Below, piece after piece: positions 8,072 to 16,656 of a DNA stretch of 33,702 bases. The translations under genes were made by a program, and so were the position numbers. The DNA is taken from NCBI GenBank assembly GCA_944388165.1, contig CALXHS010000086.1:1-33702 (forward strand), read 5' to 3'. The notes below the pieces were generated by a model. The model saw nothing but the letters and a program-made list of their open reading frames with translations. It searched no databases and was not told where the DNA came from. Source of the stretch: an uncultured Gemmiger sp. (GTDB lineage: Bacteria > Bacillota > Clostridia > Oscillospirales > Ruminococcaceae). Position 1 is the stretch's first letter; each line of letters opens with the position of its first letter.

Positions 8072-8956
8072 ATGCGCCATACCATCGAAAATGAATATAT
8101 CCGCCTCACTGTGGACACCCACGGCGCCGAGGCTGTCAGCGTCATCAACAAACACACCGGGGCTGAGATGCTCTGGCAGGCCGATCCCGCTGTGTGGGCC
8201 CGCCATGCGCCCATTCTGTTCCCCTATACCGGCAAGCTCACCGGCGGTAAGATGCTGGCCAAGGGCGTGGAATATACCGGCGGCCAGCATGGCTTTGCCC
8301 GGGATGTGGAGCACACCCTGGTGAACCGCACCGACGACAGCCTGGTGTTTGAACTCACCGCCGACGCCCAGACTTTGCAGAAATGGCCCTACGCCTTTGT
8401 GCTGCGTTCCACCTTCACCCTCAACGGCAAGACGGTCTGCCACACCCTGACGGTGGAAAACCCGGTGGAAGAGCAGCTGCGCTTCGGCATCGGGTATCAT
8501 CCGGCCTTCGCCATCCCCTTTGACGACAAGCACACCACCGAGGACTACGAATTCCGCTTTGATGAGCTGGAAAGCCCCCTGTGCGTGAGCTGCCTGCCCA
8601 ACGGCCTGCTGAACGGCCGGGACTTCCACTATCTGGGCCGCAACATCAAGGCCGTGCCCCTCACCGACCACCTGTTCGACAACGACAGCTACTGCATGGT
8701 GAACCTGCGCAGCGCCAACCTGGCCATTGTGGAGAAGGACACCGGCCGCAAGGTCTCCTGCAACATCGAAGGCTACCCCTATGTGCTGATCTGGTCCAGC
8801 CCTGCCAAGCCGGTGCGTTTCGTCTGCATCGAGCCCTGGCACAGCCTGCCCGGCGAGGAAAACGGCCCCATGGAGTGGGAGCAGCGCCCCTGTGCCGCCA
8901 GCCTGGCCAAGGGCGAGACCTGGTCCACCACCCTGTGCACCACCTTTGACCGCTGA
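8072..8956 (+). CDS. Aldose 1-epimerase family protein (LacX-like mutarotase)
   Basis: This 294-residue protein belongs to the galactose-mutarotase fold, closest in pattern to the LacX-type subgroup: IENEYIRLTVDTHGAE at the start, ILFPYTGKL near 48, HGFAR with His73, and GYHPAF with His143. The two histidines match the active-site positions that assist sugar ring opening. The expected activity is interconversion of alpha and beta anomers of a hexose. ATG at 8072 is preferred over upstream in-frame codons, because similarity starts there. TATACT at 8035-8040 could be its -10 box. The stop overlaps the next gene by one base (TGATG), so it heads an operon with two membrane proteins. The true substrate is unknown. 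Confidence 0.85.
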   Translation: MRHTIENEYIRLTVDTHGAEAVSVINKHTGAEMLWQADPAVWARHAPILFPYTGKLTGGKMLAKGVEYTGGQHGFARDVEHTLVNRTDDSLVFELTADAQTLQKWPYAFVLRSTFTLNGKTVCHTLTVENPVEEQLRFGIGYHPAFAIPFDDKHTTEDYEFRFDELESPLCVSCLPNGLLNGRDFHYLGRNIKAVPLTDHLFDNDSYCMVNLRSANLAIVEKDTGRKVSCNIEGYPYVLIWSSPAKPVRFVCIEPWHSLPGEENGPMEWEQRPCAASLAKGETWSTTLCTTFDR

Positions 8957-10983
8957 TGGTTTCTGTTCGTGACCACCGCCGCGTCCGCTTCTGGGCGCTG
9001 ATGGGTGCGCTTCTGGGTGCGGCGGTCTTTCTGATTTTGTACGGCGTGCGGGTCCTGGACCCCACCAACGCCGACTGGATGCTGGCCGCCGGGGCGGACC
9101 CGTCCCAGCATTATCTGGGCTGGGTGCAGTACCGCCACAGCGAATGGCACCTGCCCTATCTGGGCATGTCCTATGCCACCGTCTATCCCCACCGCATCAG
9201 CGTGCTGTACACCGATTCCCTGCCGCTGTTTGCAGTGTTTTTCAAGCTGCTGGACCCCATTCTGCCACAGACCTTCCAGTATTTCGGCTGGTGGGGTCTG
9301 CTTTGCTTTGCCCTGCAGGGGGCCCTGGGCCAGTGTCTCATCGCCCGGCTGGGGGCTGTGCGCACCCATGTGGGGCATGCCGCCGCCCTGGCCGGGGCCG
9401 GTATCCTGGTGCTGTTTCCCGCTTTGCGCATCCGCATGTTTGCCCACACCGCCCTGGCGGGCACCTGGCTGATCCTGGCCGCCCTGTGCCTGTGGGCTTT
9501 TGCGGACACCCTGTGCCCCACCCTGCCCAAAGCCTGCCTGTGGTGGGCGCTGCTTGGGGTGCTGGGCGCGGGCATCCACCTGTATTATCTGCCCATGATG
9601 GGCATTGTCGCCGTAGGCTGTGCCCTAGGCGCGCTGCTGCGCCGCCGGGGTGCGGCCTATGCCTTGCTGCCCATCGTCACATTCTGTGCTGCGGCGCTGG
9701 CCGAACTGGTATTGCTGGGGGCTTTTTCCGGCAATTATTCCGGCACCTCGGCGGGCTGGCTCAACGGGGCCGACCTGGCAGACCTCTTTGTTCCCGGCTT
9801 CGACGACGGCTTCGAATCCTACATTTACATCGGGGCCGGGGCGGTGCTGGCCTGCGTGCTGGCCCTTTTTGCCGGGGCGGTGCGGTTCGTCCGCCTGAAG
9901 GACCGTTCCGCCGCTCTGCGCCGTCTGGCTCCCTGGCTGGTTTCGGCAGCGGCGATCGGGCTGCTCAGTGCCTTTGCTTCCATGTCCGACACCATTACCT
10001 TTGCCGGACACGCCCTGTTCACCCTGCCCATGCCCGGCTTTCTGCTCAGTCTGTGGACCATGTTTTCCTCCTGTGCCCGGCTGGCCTGGCTGCTGGGCAT
10101 CCTGCTCATCGTTTTGGCCGCCGGTATCCTGATGCGGGTCTGCGGCCCCCGTGCCGCCCTGGCGGTGCTGGGCATCTGCCTGGCGGTGCAGGCGGCAGGG
10201 CAGTGGTCTTCCCTGACCGCCACCGCCGCCGATTACCGCAGCGAAGAGCGCTATACCTACACCTCTTCCCTCACCGATCCCGGCTGGCAGGCCGTGGCGG
10301 ACAGCGGCAAGATCCGGCATCTGGCCTTTGCCTCCCTGGACAGCGGTTCCTCCACCTTCTGGGGCTGCGCCGTTCTGGCAGCGGAGAACGACTGGACGCT
10401 GAACAGCTTCTATCTGGCTCACATGGATACTGCCACGGCGGCGGACAGCATCCCCGCCCAGCTCAATGACCCGCAGCCCGCCACCCTGTATGTTTTTTCC
10501 AGCCGGGGGGATGAACTGCGCCGGGAGATGTACGGCCTGAACTATTACCGCCTGGACGGCGTATTGGTGGGCAGCTTGGAAGAACTTCCCCTGCCCGCCG
10601 CCGAACCCGCTTCGGATACAGTGGCGGTGGACCTGAGCACCCTTGGCTTTGCACAGGATTCCGCCAGCACCCATGATGCCGACGGAGGCATCACCCTGGC
10701 CGGCGGCGAGAGCGTATCCGGCGCGGGCTGGACCCTGCTGCCGGGGCGGTACGTCTGCACCATCCGGGGGGAAGGGCTGGACCACTGCTATGTGCGCAGC
10801 GGCTACCATCTGGAAAAGCAGCCCTACCAGGCGCTGGACATCGTTTTTCTGGAGGGCAACGCCCAGGTGGTGTCCTTCCAGTTTGATCTGGGGCAGAACG
10901 CCCACGGCTGGGAGTTTGCCGTGCACACCCTGGACGAACGTTCCCTGCGCCTGACCGAAGTGACCCTGACCAAGATCAGTTGA
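8956..10983 (+). CDS. DUF6311 polytopic membrane protein (GT-C-like)
   Basis: The 675-residue protein has a first membrane helix at about 13-32, then a conserved extracytoplasmic loop with NADWMLAAGADPSQHYLGWVQYRHS and YTDSLPLFAVFFKLLDP, the DUF6311 signature. Roughly nine more hydrophobic helices follow, and from about 410 a soluble C-terminal domain of mainly beta character. The acidic and histidine residues in the first loop resemble the layout of GT-C glycosyltransferases that use lipid-linked sugars. That makes a role in cell-surface glycan modification likely, but it is not shown. Start ATG at 8956 overlaps the mutarotase stop by one base, so the two are translationally coupled. Confidence 0.8.
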   Translation: MVSVRDHRRVRFWALMGALLGAAVFLILYGVRVLDPTNADWMLAAGADPSQHYLGWVQYRHSEWHLPYLGMSYATVYPHRISVLYTDSLPLFAVFFKLLDPILPQTFQYFGWWGLLCFALQGALGQCLIARLGAVRTHVGHAAALAGAGILVLFPALRIRMFAHTALAGTWLILAALCLWAFADTLCPTLPKACLWWALLGVLGAGIHLYYLPMMGIVAVGCALGALLRRRGAAYALLPIVTFCAAALAELVLLGAFSGNYSGTSAGWLNGADLADLFVPGFDDGFESYIYIGAGAVLACVLALFAGAVRFVRLKDRSAALRRLAPWLVSAAAIGLLSAFASMSDTITFAGHALFTLPMPGFLLSLWTMFSSCARLAWLLGILLIVLAAGILMRVCGPRAALAVLGICLAVQAAGQWSSLTATAADYRSEERYTYTSSLTDPGWQAVADSGKIRHLAFASLDSGSSTFWGCAVLAAENDWTLNSFYLAHMDTATAADSIPAQLNDPQPATLYVFSSRGDELRREMYGLNYYRLDGVLVGSLEELPLPAAEPASDTVAVDLSTLGFAQDSASTHDADGGITLAGGESVSGAGWTLLPGRYVCTIRGEGLDHCYVRSGYHLEKQPYQALDIVFLEGNAQVVSFQFDLGQNAHGWEFAVHTLDERSLRLTEVTLTKIS

Positions 10984-10996
10984 AAGGAGGCGGCTT

Positions 10997-13246
10997 ATGC
11001 CGTCCGGCAAACACACATTCTCCCTGACGGGGCTGCGCCGGCACCCCGCCCTGCTTGTGCTGCTGGCAGCGGAACTGCTTTTGCTGGTGCTGGCTTTCCG
11101 GAATGCCCTGCGCCCGCTGCCCGACCTGACCTTCACCCCCGACACACTGGAAAACTGGACGGTGGAAACCGAACTGACCGCCGACGAAGCGGGCCGCGTG
11201 GGGGTGGGGACCGCCGGGACCGCCGCGGAGGAGACCCTGTTCTCCACCCCGGAACTGCAACTGCCAGCCGGGTATTACCGCATCACCGTGCGGTACCGGG
11301 CCGAAGCCTGGCTGGATGAAGAGGGGCATATTGCCCTTCCCAGCTTTTCCTCCTACACCGAACAGAGCGGCACCCTGTGCACCTACGAAGGGCATCTGGA
11401 CCCCGGCACCGAAAGCCAGACCCTGGATCTGTGCGTACTGAAAAAAAGCACCGACGCCCGGCTGCTGCTGCGCGGCAACGGCGCGGTGTTCTATCTGGAA
11501 AGCCTCTCCATTGCCCCCAACCGTGCCCTGATGCTGCTTCTGGCCCTGGGCACCCTGCTGTTTCTGCTGGCCGCCGATCTGCTTTTGCTGCGACTGCTGC
11601 CGGGCAGTCCCTTTGCAGTATCGGTGCCGGCCAAGGCGGCGGCTCTGGGCGTTCTGGGCATCACGGTGCTGGCCTGTCTGCCCCTTTTGCAGAACAACGG
11701 CGGCATGGGCGGCCACGACCTGTATTTCCATCTGCAGCGCATCCAGGGCATTGCCGACAGCCTGGCCGAAGGCGAGTTCCCGGTGCGGCTGTACCATAAT
11801 GTAAAGAGCGGCTACGGGTATGCCCCTTCCCTGTACTACGGCGAACTGCTGCTGTACATTCCGGCGCTGCTGCGGCTGGCCGGGCTGGATCTGCGCCTGT
11901 GCTACCAGGGGTACCTTTGGGGCGTGACTCTGGCCACCGCCCTGGTATGCTACCGCTGTCTGCGGGAAATTTTTGACCGCCGGGCTCTGGCGCTGCTGGG
12001 CTGTGCCCTGTTTGTGCTGTCCCCTTATCGGCTGGTCTGCATTTATGTGCGGGCAGCGATGGGCGAATACACCGCCCTGCTCTTCCTGCCCGTCATCGTG
12101 CTGGGCCTGTGGCGGCTGTACACCGGCCGGGGCCGGGCCTGGGTGCTGCTGGCGGTGGGCTTCAGCGGGCTGCTGCAGACCCACATCATCACCCTGATCC
12201 TGACCACCCTCACGGTGTTTTTCCTGGTGCTGGCCCTGTGGCGCAAGACCTTCCGCCGTCCCGTTCTGCTGGAATGGGCCAAGGCTGCCGGCGCCTGTGT
12301 TCTGGTGAATCTGTGGTTCCTGGTGCCCTTTGTCAGCATGGCAGGCGGCCGCCTTTCCGGTGGGAGTTCCGGCCTGGACCAGCCCGGTCTGACTCTGGCC
12401 CAGCTGCTGACCCGCGGCGAAACCGCCGTGTTCGGGCTGGCGCTGCCTTTGGGCGGTGCCTTGCTGCTGGCGGTATACCTGATGGTTCCCCCTGAAAAAG
12501 GCCCCCACCGCACCGCCGGGCTGTGCGTCCTGGCCGTGGGCGCCTTTGCCCTGTTCGCCAGCACCGACCTGTTCCCATGGCAGACGGTGGTCCGCCTGCC
12601 GGTGCTGGGCACTTTGCTGGGTTCCATCCAGTTCCCCTGGCGTTTTTTGGGCCTGGCGGCCATGGCGCTGGTCCTGGCCTCCGGCTGGGCGGTGCAGGGG
12701 CTGCGCCGGGCCGGGCAGATCGCCGCTGCCCGGGGTGCCGGTGCTGCGGTTCTGGCCCTGACCATGCTGTTCTGCCTGCAGTTCCTGCCGGAATACATTC
12801 CCCTGGAATCCGGCGGATATGTAGGAGACCCGTCCCAATGGATGCTGCTGGAAAATGCCAATCTGGTATGGCCCATGGATGATCTGTACCTGCCTGAGGG
12901 CGCCGAACCCCAGGGCCTGGGCTATACCGCCGCCGAGCCCGCCGATATCCGGGTGGAAGACATCACCCGGGACGGCCGCACCACTTATGTGGAGTGTTCC
13001 ACCGACGGGGCGGAAGGGTTCCTGGATCTGCCCCTGCTGTACTATCCCGGCTACACCACCGACACCGGCACCCTGTACCGCTCTCAGAGTGGTCTGGTGG
13101 GGCTGGCGGTGCCCGCCGGTTTTGAGGGCACCGTCACCGTGACCTGGCAGGAGCCCAAGCGCTGGCTGGCCGCCGATCTGGTCTCGCTGGTGAGCATCGC
13201 GGCTCTGGCGGGCCGCGCCCTCTACCGCCGCCGCAAAAAGGCGTAA
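10997..13246 (+). CDS. Large membrane protein, PTPS-related/YfhO-like (GT-C-like)
   Basis: The 749-residue protein follows the previous stop by 13 bp, with a strong ribosome binding site (AAAGGAGG at 10982-10989). It has an N-terminal helix (about 15-35), a soluble jelly-roll-like segment (about 45-180) and about ten further helices, then a C-terminal soluble region and a last helix before RRRKKA. The segment HDLYFHLQRIQGIADSL followed by FPVRLYHNVKSGYGYAPSLYYG is typical of the family Pfam calls 6-pyruvoyl-tetrahydropterin-synthase-related membrane proteins. That name does not imply pterin synthesis. The His-Asp pair in the first extracytoplasmic loop suggests a GT-C glycosyltransferase. With the DUF6311 neighbour it probably works on exported glycans or teichoic-acid-like polymers. 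Confidence 0.75.
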   Translation: MPSGKHTFSLTGLRRHPALLVLLAAELLLLVLAFRNALRPLPDLTFTPDTLENWTVETELTADEAGRVGVGTAGTAAEETLFSTPELQLPAGYYRITVRYRAEAWLDEEGHIALPSFSSYTEQSGTLCTYEGHLDPGTESQTLDLCVLKKSTDARLLLRGNGAVFYLESLSIAPNRALMLLLALGTLLFLLAADLLLLRLLPGSPFAVSVPAKAAALGVLGITVLACLPLLQNNGGMGGHDLYFHLQRIQGIADSLAEGEFPVRLYHNVKSGYGYAPSLYYGELLLYIPALLRLAGLDLRLCYQGYLWGVTLATALVCYRCLREIFDRRALALLGCALFVLSPYRLVCIYVRAAMGEYTALLFLPVIVLGLWRLYTGRGRAWVLLAVGFSGLLQTHIITLILTTLTVFFLVLALWRKTFRRPVLLEWAKAAGACVLVNLWFLVPFVSMAGGRLSGGSSGLDQPGLTLAQLLTRGETAVFGLALPLGGALLLAVYLMVPPEKGPHRTAGLCVLAVGAFALFASTDLFPWQTVVRLPVLGTLLGSIQFPWRFLGLAAMALVLASGWAVQGLRRAGQIAAARGAGAAVLALTMLFCLQFLPEYIPLESGGYVGDPSQWMLLENANLVWPMDDLYLPEGAEPQGLGYTAAEPADIRVEDITRDGRTTYVECSTDGAEGFLDLPLLYYPGYTTDTGTLYRSQSGLVGLAVPAGFEGTVTVTWQEPKRWLAADLVSLVSIAALAGRALYRRRKKA

Positions 13247-13256
13247 GACAAAAAAA

Positions 13257-13300
13257 TCCCCCGCGCTCTGCACACAACGGCAGAACGCGGGGTTTTTGTT
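13257..13300. terminator. Bidirectional intrinsic terminator
   Basis: CCCCGCG at 13259-13265 pairs with CGCGGGG at 13286-13292, and inner TCTGC pairs with GCAGA around an 8-base loop. TTTTTGTTTTA follows on the plus strand, and on the minus strand the A-run at 13250-13256 becomes a T-run. It separates two convergent operons. Confidence 0.9.
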
Positions 13301-14809
13301 TTATAGCCAGATCCAGCAGTAGACGTTCATTTCCCGCTGCTGCTGGGGCGTCAGGTCCATGGCCATCAGCTCTTCCCGCAGCTGGTCGGCCAGTTCAGGG
13401 CGGCCATAGGCACAATCGCCGAGCAGTCCCCAGTCCAGTTCAGCCCCTGCCTGCACCCGGTCCAGATGGTCCCGGATGCTGATCCGCTCAAGATTGGTAC
13501 CGCACAGCACGCAGAAGGACACCATGGCGGCCAGCACCCAGATGCGCACCGCCGGGAGTTTTCGCCACAGGCGCAGCAGCGCCAGCACGGCGGCCAGGCC
13601 CAGCACTCCCAGGCACCACGCCGAGGTGATCCGCCGGGGCGTCAGCCCCCACAGCCGGATATACACCCCCAGCTTGGCGGCGGCCAGGCCCACAAATCCC
13701 AGCCCGAAGGCACAGAACAGGGTCAGCAGCACCCGGCGGCGGCCGGGACGGTCCACCGGCGCGGGGCTGAGGAAATGCAGCGCCGCCAGCACGGCGAAGT
13801 CCAGCACCAGCACCCGGCACAGTTCCCAGAATCCGCCCACCGCAAACTGGGATGCCTCTACCGCTTCCAGGGGGACAGGCGCCCCCAGGGCAACGGCAAA
13901 TTCACCGCACTGCACCGCGAAAAACAGGGCATACACCGCACACAGGCCCCCCACCGCCAGGTTGGCGGTCAGGTCGGGCAGGCGGGGCGCCCGGCCCAGG
14001 GCGCGGTAGAAGCCTTCCTCGGTGATGGGCGGGGTACGGCGGCGCAGACCGCCCCCCACCAGACCGAACAGCCACATGCCCACGGGGATGGAGAGCACCA
14101 GGGCCACGGTGTCATACAGGTCCCAGTTCCACTGCAAGGGCCGCAGCAGCCCGTCCACCAGATTGCCGAAGGCTTCGTCCGCCGCGGCCAGCTGTCCGGC
14201 AGCGAACCACACCAGCAGCAGCGCCAGCACCACACCGGCCAGGGCCTCCCATATACGGCGGCGGGAAGCCGTCCGGCACCGCACCCAGCCCATCAGCAGC
14301 TCCCACCAGGCCCGCAGCCGCAGGAAGAAACTGCTCCAGGGCAGGACGAACACCCCGGTGAGCCCGTCCAGCACGATCATGGCGTTGGCTTTGCCCGCCG
14401 CCTGCATGCCGGTGCGGCAGAGGACGAAATAGATCGCCGTCATGTGCCAGACCATGGGCTGCCAGGTACGCAGCACGTCGTTGTGAAGGGCATAGAGGTG
14501 TATAGCCAGCCCCTGGGCCAGCCAGCAAACGCCCCAGAACCAGGTTTCCCGGCTGCCTTTGCGGCCCAGGGCCCGGCTGAACAGCTCCACCGCCGCCATG
14601 AACAGCACCGGAAACACCAGATACCCGATGCTGCGGGAGCTCCCCATAAACACATATTTGGTGTAATACCAGGCCAGCGGATAGCTGATCAGGGCCGCCA
14701 GCCCCCACAAAACCCGGCCGCCGGGCAGGGCTTGAGGCACTGCGGGCAGATTTTGGGGCGCACTTGAATAGAGGGGACGCCCGGCGCCCTCTTTGTTGAT
14801 ATTTTCCAT
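13301..14809 (-). CDS. DUF4173/DUF4153-type membrane protein
   Basis: The 502-residue protein has about twelve hydrophobic helices. The segment KLGVYIRLWGLTPRRITSAW near 370-390 matches the conserved core of DUF4173, where it reads roughly YI..YGLT..R..S.W. The last 65 residues are soluble and helical. ATG at 14809 has AGAGGG upstream. It is the third gene of an operon after DUF2975 and a small XRE regulator, a set I associate with membrane or envelope stress physiology in Firmicutes. No biochemical function is known to me. Confidence 0.75.
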   Translation of the reverse strand: MENINKEGAGRPLYSSAPQNLPAVPQALPGGRVLWGLAALISYPLAWYYTKYVFMGSSRSIGYLVFPVLFMAAVELFSRALGRKGSRETWFWGVCWLAQGLAIHLYALHNDVLRTWQPMVWHMTAIYFVLCRTGMQAAGKANAMIVLDGLTGVFVLPWSSFFLRLRAWWELLMGWVRCRTASRRRIWEALAGVVLALLLVWFAAGQLAAADEAFGNLVDGLLRPLQWNWDLYDTVALVLSIPVGMWLFGLVGGGLRRRTPPITEEGFYRALGRAPRLPDLTANLAVGGLCAVYALFFAVQCGEFAVALGAPVPLEAVEASQFAVGGFWELCRVLVLDFAVLAALHFLSPAPVDRPGRRRVLLTLFCAFGLGFVGLAAAKLGVYIRLWGLTPRRITSAWCLGVLGLAAVLALLRLWRKLPAVRIWVLAAMVSFCVLCGTNLERISIRDHLDRVQAGAELDWGLLGDCAYGRPELADQLREELMAMDLTPQQQREMNVYCWIWL

Positions 14810-14830
14810 GATATTACCCTCTGTATAATT

Positions 14831-15049
14831 TTATCTGTCCGTCTCTTCGGGACGGTATTCCAGCAGGTCGCCGGGCTGGCAGTCCAGTTCCCGGCACAGG
14901 GCTTCCAGGGTGGAGAAACGCACCGCCTTGGCCTTGTTGTTTTTCAGGATGGAGAGGTTGGCCGGGGTGATGCCCACCTTTTCGGCCAGTTCCCCCGCCC
15001 CCACATGGCGGCGGGCCATCATCACATCCATGTTCACGTAAATGGGCAT
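14831..15049 (-). CDS. Small XRE-family transcriptional regulator (YozG-like)
   Basis: This 72-residue protein is almost only a Cro/CI-type helix-turn-helix: helix 2 at about 19-26 (GELAEKVG), recognition helix at about 28-40 (TPANLSILKNNKAKAV), and then FSTLEALCRELDCQPGDLLEY, the usual tail of the YozG-like group. ATG at 15049 is preceded by AAAGGAGAAGG, which overlaps the stop of the upstream gene. Proteins of this group are commonly encoded beside DUF2975 membrane proteins, as here, and probably autoregulate the operon. Confidence 0.9.
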   Translation of the reverse strand: MPIYVNMDVMMARRHVGAGELAEKVGITPANLSILKNNKAKAVRFSTLEALCRELDCQPGDLLEYRPEETDR

Positions 15050-15062
15050 GCTGCCTTCTCCT

Positions 15063-15545
15063 TTACACCGTCAGGTCCAGTTCGTCCTTCATTTCCACCG
15101 CCTGGCGGAAAGCGTTCATGATGACCCGGACGATGAGAGCCATGAACCCGGCGCACAGCCCCAGGGAAAAGACGAAGGGCAGACGCAGCAGCAGGCCCGC
15201 CGGGGTGCACAGGAAAGCCGCCCCCGCGCAGCACCAGCTGATGCGCCACAGGGCGGTGACGTTGGCGGGCACGAACACCGCCCCGCTCTGCACCCGGCCC
15301 AAAAAGCGGTAGAGGTTGTACAGGGTGGCAAAGGCCAGGGCGGCACACAGGTACCCAAGACCCAGCAGCCCGCCCCGCAGCAGGGCCAGGGCGGCGCTGC
15401 CGGTGTAGTCCCGCAGGGCCCACCCTACCAGCTGAGGCCCGCACCCCACCATGATCAGGCAGATGATCCCCATGCACAGGGTGCTGAACTGGCTCAGGGC
15501 GATGCTTTTGTCCCGTCCGCTGCGGGACGGCGTTGGGTTCGGCAT
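15063..15545 (-). CDS. DUF2975 membrane protein
   Basis: The 160-residue protein has four membrane helices (about 15-37, 48-72, 95-118 and 122-143) and ends EMKDELDLTV, the acidic tail typical of DUF2975. I chose ATG at 15545. A GTG two codons upstream (15551) is possible, but it would be only about 3 bases from the end of the AAAGGGG binding site. It is the first gene of the DUF2975-XRE-DUF4173 operon and lies 13 bp before the regulator. Its role is unknown; the pairing suggests it senses or buffers membrane state. Confidence 0.85.
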   Translation of the reverse strand: MPNPTPSRSGRDKSIALSQFSTLCMGIICLIMVGCGPQLVGWALRDYTGSAALALLRGGLLGLGYLCAALAFATLYNLYRFLGRVQSGAVFVPANVTALWRISWCCAGAAFLCTPAGLLLRLPFVFSLGLCAGFMALIVRVIMNAFRQAVEMKDELDLTV

Positions 15546-15581
15546 ATCCACAAGTCCCCTTTCGGTTTCTGTTCTGACACT

Positions 15582-15610
15582 ACCATACCACAGGACATAT
15601 CGTTTTGCAA
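15582..15610 (-). promoter_or_regulatory. Sigma-A-type promoter of the DUF2975 operon
   Basis: On the minus strand TTGCAA (15610-15605), a spacer of exactly 17 bp and TATGGT (15587-15582) form a reasonable promoter about 37 bp before the chosen start codon. Confidence 0.65.
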
Positions 15611-15663
15611 GTGTTTTTTATTGTTTTTCAATATATTTTTTTCGTTTTTCAGTTCGCAAGGGC

Positions 15664-15692
15664 AAAAAACAGCCCGCCGGGCAAGGGCGGGC
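15664..15692 (-). terminator. Intrinsic terminator after the uridine-kinase-like gene
   Basis: On the minus strand GCCCGCC (15692-15686) pairs perfectly with GGCGGGC (15678-15672) across a 7-base loop, followed by TGTTTTTTG. It lies 11 bp after the stop of the gene ending at 15703. Confidence 0.85.
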
Positions 15693-15702
15693 GCGAATTT
15701 TT

Positions 15703-16305
15703 TCAGTTGTCGGCCAGGGCGGTATCCATCACCCAGTCGGCCTTTTCCTCCACTCCGAAGGCGGAGAAATACCCTTCCTCCAGGGGAATCCAGCAGCGGC
15801 GGAAGTTCTCGTACCGGCCCCCTTCCCGCGCCTGCAGGCGGCGGGCCTGGCATTCCGGCGGGCAGGTGACAAAAACCGTCAGGTCCTGTTCTCCCAGGTC
15901 GGGGTGGTGGCTGTAACTGCCTTCCAGCACCAGAAGACCGCCCCCGGGCAGGAGGTTCCCGGCGCCGAAGGTCCCGGCGTGGCAGTTGTAGGGGCGGCAG
16001 AGAACATCCCGCCCCGCCCGCCAGGGGTCCAGCACCTCCCCCCGCAGCCGTTCAAAGTCCATGTTGGCCGCGGGGATGGTCCGCCAGCCTTCCGGGCGGC
16101 GGTCAAAGGGCAGGTAATAATCGTCGGTGTGCACCACCGGGCAGCTCAGTTCCCGGCCCAGGGCTGTACCCAGGCCGGTTTTGCCCCTGCCGCAGCGGCC
16201 GTCCACCGCCAGAACGACCGCACGGCCGCTTTTTGCCAGTTCCTCCGCCCTGCGGCGCAGTTCCGGCGGCAGGGTACCGGGGGCGGCGTTCAGCCGGCGG
16301 TTCAC
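15703..16305 (-). CDS. Uridine-kinase-like P-loop NTPase
   Basis: The protein has 200 residues when started at the GTG at 16305, which overlaps the upstream stop as GTGA and so suggests translational coupling. A GTG six codons earlier is the alternative. Walker A is DGRCGRGKTGL (about 35-45). HTDDYYLPFDRRP follows, the position of the DDFF-type motif in uridine kinase/phosphoribulokinase relatives, then LVLEGSYSHHPDL (Walker-B-like). It probably phosphorylates a nucleoside or a similar small molecule, but the substrate cannot be read from sequence. It is the last gene in an operon with HPt and HD-GYP signalling proteins, an unusual neighbourhood for a salvage kinase. Confidence 0.8.
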   Translation of the reverse strand: MNRRLNAAPGTLPPELRRRAEELAKSGRAVVLAVDGRCGRGKTGLGTALGRELSCPVVHTDDYYLPFDRRPEGWRTIPAANMDFERLRGEVLDPWRAGRDVLCRPYNCHAGTFGAGNLLPGGGLLVLEGSYSHHPDLGEQDLTVFVTCPPECQARRLQAREGGRYENFRRCWIPLEEGYFSAFGVEEKADWVMDTALADN

Positions 16306-16652
16306 TGGGTGATGGCCGCGCACAGGCCGTCGTACATCCGGTCCAGTTCGGGCATCATGGCCACAGCGCCCTCCCAGTCGTCGGCGCGGAAAGCCGCCAC
16401 CTGCCGGGTGAGCAGGTCAAACAAGGCGGTCATGGAGAGATTGCCGCAGACGCCCTTCATGGTATGGGCGGCGGCCAGGGCCTTTTCCTTGTCCCCCGCC
16501 GCGATGGCTTCGGTGAGGGCGGCGTGGTTGGGGTCGGCGGGGAATTTGTTCAGGAACCGCTCCAGCAGCCCTTCGTTGTTCATGAACCGTTCCAGGGCAC
16601 CGTCCACATCAATGCCTGCATCCACCAGCTTCTGCTTGCGCATGGCGTCCAT
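16302..16652 (-). CDS. Histidine phosphotransfer (HPt) domain protein
   Basis: The 116-residue protein is a single HPt four-helix bundle with the motif AAHTMKGVCGNLSM. His63 is the phospho-accepting residue, and the following Lys and Gly residues are canonical. ATG at 16652 is preceded by AAAGGAGG, which overlaps the last codons of the HD-GYP gene. HPt proteins relay phosphate between receiver domains. The obvious partner is the receiver domain encoded immediately upstream. No hybrid histidine kinase is encoded nearby, so the kinase must lie elsewhere. Confidence 0.93.
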   Translation of the reverse strand: MDAMRKQKLVDAGIDVDGALERFMNNEGLLERFLNKFPADPNHAALTEAIAAGDKEKALAAAHTMKGVCGNLSMTALFDLLTRQVAAFRADDWEGAVAMMPELDRMYDGLCAAITQ

Positions 16653-16656
16653 CTCG

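Noticed and set aside
10976-13273. 765-codon minus-strand frame opposite the PTPS-related gene
   Set aside because: It is a Gln/Gly/His-rich shadow caused by high-GC codon bias of the real membrane protein gene.
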